From: DATEGZ01 sp035279905
Lineage (GTDB): Bacteria; Acidobacteriota; Vicinamibacteria; Vicinamibacterales; SCN-69-37
DNA length: 64,000 bases
Reading direction: 5' to 3'
NCBI GenBank assembly: GCA_035279905.1
Contig: DATEGZ010000116.1
Location: 1 to 64,000 of the forward strand
Shown: one piece after another, positions 8,003 through 16,195 of the stretch
Position numbering within the stretch: position 1 is the stretch's first letter
Layout: every line of letters starts with the position of its first letter
Notes under the pieces: generated by a model
Database searches by the model: none
What the model saw: the letters and a program-made list of their open reading frames with translations, nothing else
What the model was told of the DNA's origin: nothing
Program-made: the position numbers and the translations under genes

Positions 8003-10473
8003 TCGTCACGCAACGCGACGACGGGGTTCACACGCGTCGCACGCAAAGCCGGCACAGAGATCGCGACCACCGCCGTCGCGACGAGCACCAGCGGCACCGT
8101 CGAGAACGTGACGAGATCGGTCGCCGTCACGCCAAAGAGCAGGCTCGCCATCAATCGCGTCAGCGCGATCGCGCCCGCGAGCCCGACGACGACGCCCGCG
8201 GCCGTCAGCTCCAGGCCCTGGCGCAGCACCATCATCAGGATGCGGCTTCGCTCGGCGCCGAGCGCCATGCGCACGCCGATGTCGTGCGCGCCCTGCGTCA
8301 CCAGGTGCGACATGACGCCGTAGACGCCGACCACCGCCAGAATCAACGCGAACGCCGCGAACGCGCCAAGCATCACCATCGCAAAGCGCTGCCGCGCCAT
8401 CGACCCGCTCATCCGCTCCGTCATCGTCTGCACGTCGACGACGGTTACGGTCGGATCGAGCTCGTGAATCTTGCGAACCAGCGCGGCGCCGACCGTGGAC
8501 GGATCGCCGGACGTTCGCGCGACGTGCCAGCCGGCGTTGACGCTCGGCCGGTAGACGACGATGCGGCCGTCGATGTCGAGGCCGTACTGCTTCACGGTGC
8601 CGACGACGCCGACGATCTCCATCTTTGGCGCCTTCGCGTCGCCGTTCCAGAGGTGCTTGCCGAGCGCATCACCACCAGGCCAGAACCGCTGCGCGAACTT
8701 CTCGTCGATGATGCACACGAGCGCGGCATTCTGCGCCAGATCGAAATCGGCGAAGAACCGGCCCTTGATCAGCGGAACGGCCATCGTCCGGAAGTAGTCG
8801 GGCGTCGCGCCTCGCTGATCGACCTGCAGCTCCTGGCCCGGCTCGGGCGTCCAGCCCTCGACGTTGATGCCGCCCCAGCCGACCGACGCCGTGAACGGCA
8901 GCGACGAGACCGCGCCGCGCATTGAGACGCCAGGCACCGCGGCCAGCGCGTCGTTGTACGGACGATAGAACGCGAGCGCCTCCTCGCGATTCTGAAACTG
9001 CCGCGCGCTCGGACCGAGACGCATCGAGATGACGCCGGACGGCTCGAAACCGGGCGACACGTTCTGCAGCCGAACGAAGCTGCGGATCAGCAGTCCGGCG
9101 CCGACGAGCAGCATCAGCGAGATCGCGATCTCGGCCACGACGAGCAGGCTGCGCAGACGGCGGCGCGAGCTCCCGAACCCGCCCTCGCCCTGCGTGTTTC
9201 TGCCGCCGGCCTTCATCGACGAGTTCAGATCGACCCGTGCGGCGCGCAGCGCCGGCGCCAGACCGAACAGCAGACCCGTGATGACGGAGATGGCGAACGT
9301 GAAGAGCATCACGTTGCCATCGAGGCCGATCGCCTCGAGTCTCGGAATGTTGCCGGGATTGATCGTCCGCACGACTCGCAGCGCGACCTGGGCCACGAGC
9401 AGGCCGGCCGCGCCGCCGAGGAGACCGAGCAGAAGGCTCTCGGTGAGCAGCTGCCGCACCAGCCGCTGCCAGCTCGCGCCGAGCGCCGTGCGCACCGCGA
9501 CTTCCTTCTGCCGTCCGGTCGCGCGCGTCAGCAGCAGGTTGGCGACGTTCGCGCACGCGATGATGAGGACCAGCGTGACCGAGCCCATCACGACCAGCAC
9601 CGCCAGGCGCACGCTGCCGACGACGGACTCGACGAGCGGGACGACGTCGATCGTGAACGTGCGATCGCGGTGATCCTTGTCACGGATTCTGCCGGCGATG
9701 GCGGCGACGTCGCTCTTCGCCAGCTCCGGCGTCACGCCGGGCTTCAGGCGCGCCATGATGTTGTAGTTCTCGTCGCCGCGGCGCTTGACCTGTGTCTCCG
9801 GTCCAAATGGCAACGACAGAAAGACGTCCATCTGCTGAATGCCGGCCACGGTCGGCATGATCTCGCCGTTCAGCAGAAAGTCGGGCCCGAGCACGCCGAC
9901 GACCTCGTACTGGTTGCCAGGCATGTCAGGATTCTGAAATCCGTTCAACGTGATGACTTTGCCCACGACGTTCGGATCGGCGCCGAACGCGCGGCGCCAG
10001 AAGCCGTGACTCAGGACGACGACGGGCGAGTGTCCCAGCCAGTCTTCTTCCGGACGCAGTACTCGTCCATACAGCGGCTTCGCGCCAAGCAAGTGAAACA
10101 GGCTCGACGACGCCTCGAGGCCTTCGACCCGCTGCGGCCCCTCTTGCATGGCCGCCGAATCACCTCCGCTCAGCAGCGCGCCGACGCGGCCGTGCGCGAT
10201 CGCCATCTCCGCGAACGAGCGGTTCTCCTGCTGGATGTCGATGTACTGACCGGGCGAGGGCCAGTCCTGCGGGATGTTGATGCCCGGGGATCGCAGCCAC
10301 AGCACGACGAGCCGATCGGCCTCCGGATACGGGAGCGGCTTCAGCAGCAGCGCGTTGACGACGCTGAAGATCGCGGTGTTGGCGCCGATCCCGATCGCGA
10401 GCGACGCGACGATCAAAAGCGTCAGGCCCGCGCTTCGTCTCAGCGTGCGAATGGCGTACCGGAGGTCATGCAT
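7999..10473 (-). CDS. ADOP-family (MacB/FtsX-like) ABC transporter permease
   Basis: The product is 824 aa, the normal size for ADOP permeases. Order: N-terminal MHDLRYAIRTLRRSAG, first membrane helix with LAIGIGANTAIFSVVNALLL, MacB-like periplasmic domain, an FtsX permease block near residues 285-400 (ACANVANLLLTRATGRQKEV), a second periplasmic domain, and a final FtsX block with GVYGVMSHLVTQGAHDIGVR and VALRDE at the end. MacB relatives work with an ATPase in export of peptides or drugs; no ATPase gene is adjacent. The next gene starts inside its stop. Confidence 0.93.
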   Translation of the reverse strand: MHDLRYAIRTLRRSAGLTLLIVASLAIGIGANTAIFSVVNALLLKPLPYPEADRLVVLWLRSPGINIPQDWPSPGQYIDIQQENRSFAEMAIAHGRVGALLSGGDSAAMQEGPQRVEGLEASSSLFHLLGAKPLYGRVLRPEEDWLGHSPVVVLSHGFWRRAFGADPNVVGKVITLNGFQNPDMPGNQYEVVGVLGPDFLLNGEIMPTVAGIQQMDVFLSLPFGPETQVKRRGDENYNIMARLKPGVTPELAKSDVAAIAGRIRDKDHRDRTFTIDVVPLVESVVGSVRLAVLVVMGSVTLVLIIACANVANLLLTRATGRQKEVAVRTALGASWQRLVRQLLTESLLLGLLGGAAGLLVAQVALRVVRTINPGNIPRLEAIGLDGNVMLFTFAISVITGLLFGLAPALRAARVDLNSSMKAGGRNTQGEGGFGSSRRRLRSLLVVAEIAISLMLLVGAGLLIRSFVRLQNVSPGFEPSGVISMRLGPSARQFQNREEALAFYRPYNDALAAVPGVSMRGAVSSLPFTASVGWGGINVEGWTPEPGQELQVDQRGATPDYFRTMAVPLIKGRFFADFDLAQNAALVCIIDEKFAQRFWPGGDALGKHLWNGDAKAPKMEIVGVVGTVKQYGLDIDGRIVVYRPSVNAGWHVARTSGDPSTVGAALVRKIHELDPTVTVVDVQTMTERMSGSMARQRFAMVMLGAFAAFALILAVVGVYGVMSHLVTQGAHDIGVRMALGAERSRILMMVLRQGLELTAAGVVVGLAGAIALTRLMASLLFGVTATDLVTFSTVPLVLVATAVVAISVPALRATRVNPVVALRDE

Positions 10474-10481
10474 CGTTTACC

Positions 10482-10886
10482 TCATTCGTTTCGAAGATCC
10501 GGTCCGAACAGATCCCACAGATTGCCGTACAAGTCCTTGAAGACGGCCACCATGCCGTACGGCGCGGCTTTCGGCGGCCGCGCGAACTCGACGCCGCGCG
10601 ATCGCAACGTGTCGTAATCGCGCCAGAAATCGTCGGTGCGCAGGAAAAACGTCACGCGGCCGCCGGTCTGATTGCCGATGAACGCTTCCTGCCCCGGCTG
10701 CGACGGCCGTGCGAGCAGCACGCTGGTGCCGGCCGAGCCGCGCGGCGCGACGAGCACCCACCGCTTGTCCTGCTCGGCCTGGTAAATGTCTTCGACGAGC
10801 GTGAAGTCGAGGACGTTAGTGAAAAACGCGATGGCCTCGTCGTAGTCACGAACGACCAGCGCGACATGGGCAATGGACTGCGTCAT
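10482..10886 (-). CDS. VOC-family protein
   Basis: The product is 134 aa. It has the VOC opening HVALVVRDYDEAIAFFTNVL, a metal-ligand-like His near the start, a central FFLRTDDFWRDYDTLRSRG and the closing VFKDLYGNLWDLFGPD with a typical second-half motif. Likely a small metalloenzyme or binding protein of unknown substrate. Its ATG overlaps the stop of the upstream gene (ATGA). Confidence 0.87.
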   Translation of the reverse strand: MTQSIAHVALVVRDYDEAIAFFTNVLDFTLVEDIYQAEQDKRWVLVAPRGSAGTSVLLARPSQPGQEAFIGNQTGGRVTFFLRTDDFWRDYDTLRSRGVEFARPPKAAPYGMVAVFKDLYGNLWDLFGPDLRNE

Positions 10887-11449
10887 CGCGGGGTACGAGT
10901 GACCTCATCGCCGGCGACGCCAATGCGGCGTCGAACGATCTGGTTCGCTTGTGTTTCGACGAACTCCAGCCAGACCCGGTTCTGTTCGTCGAGGTACAGC
11001 CGCGCCGGCACTGAAGTCATGCGATCGAGAAACCTGACGTAGCTGCCCCCGTTTTCATCGGCGACGACTGTGATGCGCTCACGATTGCGGTCATCGCCCT
11101 TCCCCACCGGCGCGTCGAACCCCATCACGACCCGTCCCGACTCCTGCAGTCCCAGGCCGAATCGTTCGGCGCCCGCCGCGTCCTGGATGACGATGCCGGT
11201 TCTCGGATTCCCGCCGACGTTTCGATCCGCGATCGGCGATCCCATCAGAATCCTGGGCCGGCCCTGCGCATCCTCGACGATGAGGCCCCGGACGCGCAGC
11301 GGTTCGTCCGCCGAACGCGCCTGCGAAAACGCCATGAGCAGGCCGGAGCCGAGCATGAGGAACGTCCCGGCCAGGACCACAGTCAGCCTGCGGCTTTGCC
11401 GTTCGAGGTAGACCACGCGCTTCTCGAGGCGATCGTCGTGATTCACCAT
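10883..11449 (-). CDS. Membrane-anchored protein with short coiled coil and beta domain, function unknown
   Basis: The product is 188 aa. A short basic coiled coil (about residues 5-20, RLEKRVVYLERQSRRL) precedes one membrane segment (about 21-42), then a beta-rich outer domain with repeated strand-turn motifs such as 'RGLIVEDAQGRPRILMGSPI' and 'GIVIQDAAGAERFGLGLQES'. The ATG at 11449 was preferred because it overlaps the previous stop by seven bases; an upstream in-frame start would extend into the previous gene. Function unknown. Confidence 0.65.
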   Translation of the reverse strand: MVNHDDRLEKRVVYLERQSRRLTVVLAGTFLMLGSGLLMAFSQARSADEPLRVRGLIVEDAQGRPRILMGSPIADRNVGGNPRTGIVIQDAAGAERFGLGLQESGRVVMGFDAPVGKGDDRNRERITVVADENGGSYVRFLDRMTSVPARLYLDEQNRVWLEFVETQANQIVRRRIGVAGDEVTRTPR

Positions 11450-12054
11450 GCGCTGCCTCCGTGAAAACCCGGAATCGATTTGATGTGCTTGTCGACGGCG
11501 TTGAAACATTCGGTCGTCGAGTTGGCCCGCACGACGACGACCACTGCGCCGAGGGTCACGCGATCGCTCACGTCGTGCGGCTCATGCGTATCCGGCAGCG
11601 TTCGCGTCGTCGTCACGAGGGTGGCGTCATCGAATTTGATCGCGGTGACGTCGACGGTGGTGTTGTCGGCCGAGAGATACCCGGCGTGGTAGCCCTCGCG
11701 CACGTTGGCGACCCACGCGCCTTCCATCTTCGTCCGCTCGGCCAGCATCGGCGGCGGCCCGTCCGGCACGCCGAACGGATCGATGCGCTTGCGTGACTCG
11801 ACGACGAGTCGACGATCGGTGCCTGTCCAGGGATTGCTGGGATACGGAAAATACGGCGCTGGAGCCAGCTTGATCGTCGTCGTGTCGCCGTGCGTGATGC
11901 GCGTTGGCGGCGGTGTCGGCGGGTGCAACCGGCAGCCGGCCGGCAACTTCGCGTCGGGCACGGTGAGCGCATCGAGCGTCACGCTGGTCTGTGGCATGCC
12001 GGCGCTCACTGGCGCCGCCAGCATCGAGACGAGCAGCGGAGCAATCAACTTCAT
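11443..12054 (-). CDS. Secreted hypothetical protein
   Basis: The product is 203 aa. The N-terminus MKLIAPLLVSMLAAPVSAGM is a clear signal peptide. The mature part is proline-rich early (RLHPPTPPPTRITHGD) and then beta-rich, with an 'EGAWVANVREGYHAGYLSAD' stretch. Two cysteines remain in the mature part. No family was recognised. Probably periplasmic. Confidence 0.65.
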   Translation of the reverse strand: MKLIAPLLVSMLAAPVSAGMPQTSVTLDALTVPDAKLPAGCRLHPPTPPPTRITHGDTTTIKLAPAPYFPYPSNPWTGTDRRLVVESRKRIDPFGVPDGPPPMLAERTKMEGAWVANVREGYHAGYLSADNTTVDVTAIKFDDATLVTTTRTLPDTHEPHDVSDRVTLGAVVVVVRANSTTECFNAVDKHIKSIPGFHGGSAW

Positions 12055-12067
12055 TCCGGTGACCAGA

Positions 12068-12502
12068 TCATAGCGCGCTCAACCAGCGCAGCGTCCCTGG
12101 ATCGCGCTCGCCGCCGAAGAATCGATCGAGCACCTGTTCGAATACGGAACGCGGTGGGGACACGGACGCAAACAGCGTCGCGCACGATCGCAGCTTGAGG
12201 TCGTCCGGTGACCCGAAGATGTCGTGGGCGGACCGTGCGTCGACGCTCAACGCGGCCTGACAACAGGCCATCAGGCGCTGGCCGAGCACGGGATGACGCA
12301 GGTACGCTTCGGCCTCGGCGAGGCTCTTGATGGCGTAGCGCCTCGACATGGAGCTCGACCCGAGCCCATCGCACTGCGGAAAGATGAACCACATCCAATG
12401 CGAGCGCTTCCGGCCGAGCCGCACTTCGGTCAACGCCTGTTCGTAGTGAAGGGCCTGTGCCTCGACGAATCGCGCCAGGTCGAACGGGTCGTCGTCGTTC
12501 AC
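12068..12502 (-). CDS. DUF1810-family protein
   Basis: The product is 144 aa, the usual length of DUF1810. Conserved features are FDLARFVEAQALHYEQAL near the start, GRKRSHWMWFIFPQ and YAIKSLAEAEAYLRHPVLG. The start is a GTG at 12502 that overlaps the upstream TGA (GTGA); an in-frame start further up would lie within the previous gene. Members are small cytoplasmic proteins of unknown function. Confidence 0.87.
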   Translation of the reverse strand: MNDDDPFDLARFVEAQALHYEQALTEVRLGRKRSHWMWFIFPQCDGLGSSSMSRRYAIKSLAEAEAYLRHPVLGQRLMACCQAALSVDARSAHDIFGSPDDLKLRSCATLFASVSPPRSVFEQVLDRFFGGERDPGTLRWLSAL

Positions 12503-12885
12503 GGGCTGAAGGTTCCGACCAACACGAAGTGGGCAACGATCGCCGCGAACGTGCATCCGATCGTCCACAGAATCGGTCGCCCGATGCGCGTGGCGATCTC
12601 AAGGCCGGAGAACTGAAGGAACATGTCGGCGACGTAGGCCGAGCAATACAGAATGTTGGCGATCACGGCAAGCACAAAGCAGACCAACACGAGGTCGACC
12701 GACAGCTTGTCGCGCGAGGCCGGCCACGCCGACCAGACGTGCCCCAGGACGACGAGCGCGAGGACCGCGTTGTAGATCACGCGGCGCGGCTCCCAGTATC
12801 GGAGTCCGCTGGCCACGTACGCACCCGCCCGCGACCAGAAGCCGCGCGTTTGAGTCTGTTCCTCGGCGGCAATCACGTCGGTCAT
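12499..12885 (-). CDS. Small membrane protein, function unknown
   Basis: The product is 128 aa with three or four hydrophobic segments (about residues 37-54, 62-80, 83-95 and 105-124). The ATG at 12885 (MTDVIAAEEQ) was chosen because sequence further upstream lacks this protein's character and falls in the gene ending at 12911. Function unknown. Confidence 0.65.
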   Translation of the reverse strand: MTDVIAAEEQTQTRGFWSRAGAYVASGLRYWEPRRVIYNAVLALVVLGHVWSAWPASRDKLSVDLVLVCFVLAVIANILYCSAYVADMFLQFSGLEIATRIGRPILWTIGCTFAAIVAHFVLVGTFSP

Positions 12886-12910
12886 GATACCGGCGAATTC
12901 GCTGTCCGGG

Positions 12911-13429
12911 TCACGCCCCACCCAACCAGGGGTACATGTTCCAGTCATCGAGCTGCAGGCCCGTGAAAGGGAAGCGCGAAGGCAGGTGCTGATTCTGCAA
13001 CACGACTTCGCGCGTCTTGCCAAGCGGTAGAACACCTTCCCGATGTTTCTCGAAGACGCGCCAGCCATCTGCTGTTCGCAGCTCGATTGCGCTGGCCGCC
13101 AGATGTTGACGCCGGTACATCAGCCGAAGCCTCGCGTCCGGCGAGACCAGAGCTCGCACGAAACCGCAGTAGGAATCGCACAATTGCTCGATCGAACCAC
13201 CGACCGGTTCCCACGGCGCACCATGCCAGTCGCCTGCGTATGGATAGAGGCCGTAGGTCTCACACCTCGCACCGACGTCGAACCCGTCTGAAGAGCGAGC
13301 GGCGAGTGAAAACTCACATTGGCGGTCCTGCCTTGCAATTGACCATCGGCCTTCGAGACCAGTGCAACGCGAGAAGTGCGTGACGATCGCACGCTCGAAG
13401 ATCTCGAGAAACAACGGCCTGTCGGTCAC
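12911..13429 (-). CDS. Hypothetical cytoplasmic protein
   Basis: The product is 172 aa. The start is a GTG at 13429 overlapping the upstream TGA by GTGA. There is no signal peptide or membrane segment. Segments such as GWRVFEKHREGVLPLGKTRE and FPFTGLQLDDWNMYPWLG are aromatic-rich but match no family I recognise. Coupled translation with the gene upstream is likely. Confidence 0.6.
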   Translation of the reverse strand: MTDRPLFLEIFERAIVTHFSRCTGLEGRWSIARQDRQCEFSLAARSSDGFDVGARCETYGLYPYAGDWHGAPWEPVGGSIEQLCDSYCGFVRALVSPDARLRLMYRRQHLAASAIELRTADGWRVFEKHREGVLPLGKTREVVLQNQHLPSRFPFTGLQLDDWNMYPWLGGA

Positions 13430-13908
13430 TGCTCGATCGTCGCGTCGACTTTCAGATTGATGCTGTACCGATCGTCCGTGAACCGCTGCTCGCCGTCGGT
13501 GCGCACGGTGACGGTGAGCTGATCGCCCGTGACCTTGAAGCCGGACGTTTTCACTTCGCTCACGACGCCGAAGCGGCCGCTCTTCGCAGCGGCGTGCCCG
13601 AGCTCGGCGACCCACACGGCACCGCTCGGATCGAGGACCAGGACGATGAAGCTGCCGCGTTCGGAGGGCTCGGCGGTCCGCCACCGCTCGATGTCACCGG
13701 TGGCGGTGCGCGCGGAGAGCAGCAGCACAAATCCCATCGTTCCCTTCTCGTCGAGCTTCGTGCGCACCGCGCGCGCGTACTTCAGCTGCGCATCCTTACC
13801 CGCGACGACGAACGTGCCCTCGACGTTGCCGGCGGCTGCGGCCGTGAACGCCGCGACACCCGAAACAACGAACAGCACCGCGGCAAGCGCAACAACGCGT
13901 CGGATCAT
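13426..13908 (-). CDS. Secreted hypothetical protein
   Basis: The product is 160 aa. A signal peptide (MIRRVVALAAVLFVVSGVAA) leads to a beta-rich mature domain (GNVEGTFVVAGKDAQLKYAR) that continues with strands such as GSFIVLVLDPSGAVWVAEL. No catalytic motif is evident. The ATG-side neighbour is a DUF1801 gene whose stop overlaps this start (ATGA), so the group is co-translated. Confidence 0.65.
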   Translation of the reverse strand: MIRRVVALAAVLFVVSGVAAFTAAAAGNVEGTFVVAGKDAQLKYARAVRTKLDEKGTMGFVLLLSARTATGDIERWRTAEPSERGSFIVLVLDPSGAVWVAELGHAAAKSGRFGVVSEVKTSGFKVTGDQLTVTVRTDGEQRFTDDRYSINLKVDATIEQ

Positions 13909-14309
13909 GTCTGGCTCCTCTTCTGCCGTCGCGCCTGTCTCGCCGCGGTTCTACGCGCGGCGTCTTTTGCCTGGAACTTCGCGATGCGCGCGATCATCGC
14001 GGCCGGCACCGGCTCCGACATCGGAAAGCGCAGCGTGCCCCTGCCCGCCCGATACGGCTCGAGCGCGCCTTTGAACGCCGCCATCAACGCATCGCTGGCC
14101 GGATAGAGCGAGTAGTGCGATTTCCATGCGCCAAGGCTGAGGAATGCTCCACCGGCGACCTTGTAGGCGGGCATCTGGTAGCTGATGAACTCGACGGCCG
14201 ACGGCACGCCCTCGCGAATCGCGCGTCGAACTCGCCGCAGGGTTGGCTGGACGCTCGTCGGCTGCGCCGCAATGTACTCGTTGACGTTCTTGAAGTCGGT
14301 CTTCGCCAT
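13905..14309 (-). CDS. DUF1801-family protein
   Basis: The product is 134 aa. The DUF1801 core is visible in the N-terminal 'NEYIAAQPTSVQPTLRRVRR', EFISYQMPAYKVAGGAFLSL and LYPASDALMAAFKGALEPYR. The C-terminus is strongly basic (ARRTAARQARRQKRSQ), which may contact nucleic acid. Relatives fold like a YdhG/iron-chaperone-type domain and have no proven activity. Stop overlaps the next start. Confidence 0.87.
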   Translation of the reverse strand: MAKTDFKNVNEYIAAQPTSVQPTLRRVRRAIREGVPSAVEFISYQMPAYKVAGGAFLSLGAWKSHYSLYPASDALMAAFKGALEPYRAGRGTLRFPMSEPVPAAMIARIAKFQAKDAARRTAARQARRQKRSQT

Positions 14310-14321
14310 CGCGTCATCCTG

Positions 14322-14720
14322 CTAGTCGAGCTCGTAGCTCAGCGTGAACGGATGCTCCATCCCGTGCCCGACGGCGGTCGTGCCCTCGCCGCGGAGATTC
14401 TCGAGCTCTCCGGTGCCGGACCCGGCGACGACGGAATAGGATTCGCTCGCGATTCCGTTCTCGAAGACGCCCGTGCGCTGCAGCACGAACGTGCCGGCTT
14501 TCCCGGCAAGCCGCGCGGTGACCCGCTCGAAGCCGATGAACGTGGCCGAGCCGCCGCCGCGGTACATCATCAGATATTCGACGTGCGCTTCGCCTTCGAT
14601 GTCGCCCGTGAGCGTCTTGCTCACTGTGGCGCGAGTCAGCTTCGGCAGGTCCTGGCCTTCGCTGTACGGCTGCTCGTCCCAGCCTTTGATCGCGAATCTG
14701 GCGTTGGCGACGTGCTTCAT
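14322..14720 (-). CDS. DUF3224-family protein
   Basis: The product is 132 aa, a complete DUF3224 domain. Diagnostic segments are RATVSKTLTGDIEGEAHVEY, YRGGGSATFIGFERVTARLA and SGTGELENLRGEGTT, matching a small beta-barrel (avidin-like) fold. Ligand and role are not known. ATG at 14720 was chosen from the normal family length. Confidence 0.88.
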   Translation of the reverse strand: MKHVANARFAIKGWDEQPYSEGQDLPKLTRATVSKTLTGDIEGEAHVEYLMMYRGGGSATFIGFERVTARLAGKAGTFVLQRTGVFENGIASESYSVVAGSGTGELENLRGEGTTAVGHGMEHPFTLSYELD

Positions 14721-14734
14721 GTCGTGTGTGCTCC

Positions 14735-15193
14735 TCACAAACAACGGCGAAGGAACGCGGCCGCGGCGTCCGAGATGCCGACGATCTTGTTCGTCGCCTG
14801 ACGATAGAACTTGAAGTTGAGCTCCGTCTCGGCCCGGCCGTCGTTCCATCTGGAAAACGGCTTCAGCTCCGCTCGCCCGAGCCGACGCGTCGCCAGCGTC
14901 GCGCGCTTGACGGTGATGCTCACGCGCGGCGTGTGCCGCGCGATCCCTGGCTTTCTCGGCGTCGCGTGGGCGGAGGTCACGATGCCGCTCGCGATGAGGC
15001 CTGGCCCACCTTCGTTCTCGCTCGCGAAGACGAAGATCTCGTCGCCCGCGGCGATCCGCTTGCCGCCGTACATGGTCTTCTGTGCGCGGAACGCGAACGT
15101 TCTGGCACGGAGATCGGTCACGCGAGCTTTGATCGCGTACGTCACGTCGATGGCACAACAATGGTGCCACACTCGGTCCGAACCGAGTTGCAC
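14735..15193 (-). CDS. PUA/EVE-like small protein, function unknown
   Basis: The product is 152 aa from the GTG at 15193, or 136 aa from a GTG at 15145. The pattern 'AGDEIFVFASENEGGPGLIA' followed by SGIVTSAHATPRKP resembles the RNA/nucleotide-binding PUA superfamily (EVE/ASCH proteins), with a strand-rich core. Neither start has a clear ribosome-binding sequence. The family call is tentative. Confidence 0.55.
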   Translation of the reverse strand: MQLGSDRVWHHCCAIDVTYAIKARVTDLRARTFAFRAQKTMYGGKRIAAGDEIFVFASENEGGPGLIASGIVTSAHATPRKPGIARHTPRVSITVKRATLATRRLGRAELKPFSRWNDGRAETELNFKFYRQATNKIVGISDAAAAFLRRCL

Positions 15194-15270
15194 GGCGGCT
15201 GAGCTGTGAGCACGCCGACAATCTTACCCGCGCGGCACAACAGTTGTGCCAATGCGCATCCGTGTTGTCG

Positions 15271-15663
15271 TCACCTCGCGCGTCGCCCGAGCACGACAAC
15301 CACATCCAGCAGCGCAGCGACCGCGACGCCGATCGCGTACGCCGCGAGGTCGCGCGCGTCGAAGCCGCTGCCGAGCACGAGCTGGCCAGGCGTGGTGGCC
15401 CGTAGCGCGTCGAGCGCCGGTGCGTGGAATAGCTGACTGCCTTCGACGGCCACGCAGATCGAGTACGCGATTGCGCTTCGCGCCGCGAATCCCACCCGTG
15501 GCACAAGCGCGCCGACCCACCACGCGATCATCGCCGCCCACAGCGCGTCGCTGAGCACGTCGCGTACGACCGGACCCAGGCCCGCTCCTTGCTCGTGGAC
15601 GAGCAGCCCGATCCCGATCGTGGCCAGCGCGAGCGCGACGTAGGTCAGGCGAAGGCGGACCAC
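15271..15663 (-). CDS. DUF2809-family membrane protein
   Basis: The product is 130 aa from the GTG at 15663; a TTG at 15678 would add five residues and overlap the upstream gene. Four membrane segments are visible, with 'WWVGALVPRVGFAARSAIAY', 'VAVEGSQLFHAPALDALRA' and FDARDLAAYAIGVAVAALLD typical of DUF2809 (VanZ-like topology). Function unknown. Confidence 0.72.
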   Translation of the reverse strand: MVRLRLTYVALALATIGIGLLVHEQGAGLGPVVRDVLSDALWAAMIAWWVGALVPRVGFAARSAIAYSICVAVEGSQLFHAPALDALRATTPGQLVLGSGFDARDLAAYAIGVAVAALLDVVVVLGRRAR

Positions 15664-15667
15664 CGCG

Positions 15668-16189
15668 TCACTGACCAAGCACTTTCGCGATCGTCGTCAT
15701 CGTATTCCAGTTGCGCGTCGTCACCGGCACGTCGAAGAGGCGATCGATCTTCCCGAGGTGGCTGATCGTTTTCATGTGGCGGCGGTACATGCCGACGACG
15801 AACAGTCGATCTTGCGCGAGAACCTTCACGAGCCACATGCCGCCGGGAGGAAATGTCGCAGGGATCGACGGCGTCGATCGTGGGCGCCGCGCCAGCACGG
15901 TGACGAAGCGCACGATGTCCTTGCGCTCCGGCTGATTCGCGAAGTGACCCGCGGACATCAGCCGCAGGATCTCGCGGCCGTCGCAGACGATGATCTCGGT
16001 GTTGGGGGGAAGCTTCGAGACCAGTTCGGCATGAAGCTTCGCACGCGTCACCGGCCGCCGGATCACGAACGTCCCCGCCGCGCCGATGTTGACCGCGTCG
16101 AGGTGCCGGAGCCGCTTGGCGAGCGCCGCCGGCCGGAACACGCGGTGACCGCCGACGTTGACGCCTCTCAAGAGGACAACGAGTGCCAT
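15668..16189 (-). CDS. DUF1697-family protein
   Basis: The product is 173 aa, the normal DUF1697 length. The N-terminal MALVVLLRGVNVGGHRVF and later 'LDAVNIGAAGTFVIRRPVT' and TRNWNTMTTIAKVL are diagnostic of the family. It is soluble and cytoplasmic; function is unknown. It sits a few bases from the DUF2809-like gene downstream and from LtrA upstream. Confidence 0.9.
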   Translation of the reverse strand: MALVVLLRGVNVGGHRVFRPAALAKRLRHLDAVNIGAAGTFVIRRPVTRAKLHAELVSKLPPNTEIIVCDGREILRLMSAGHFANQPERKDIVRFVTVLARRPRSTPSIPATFPPGGMWLVKVLAQDRLFVVGMYRRHMKTISHLGKIDRLFDVPVTTRNWNTMTTIAKVLGQ

Positions 16190-16195
16190 GTGATT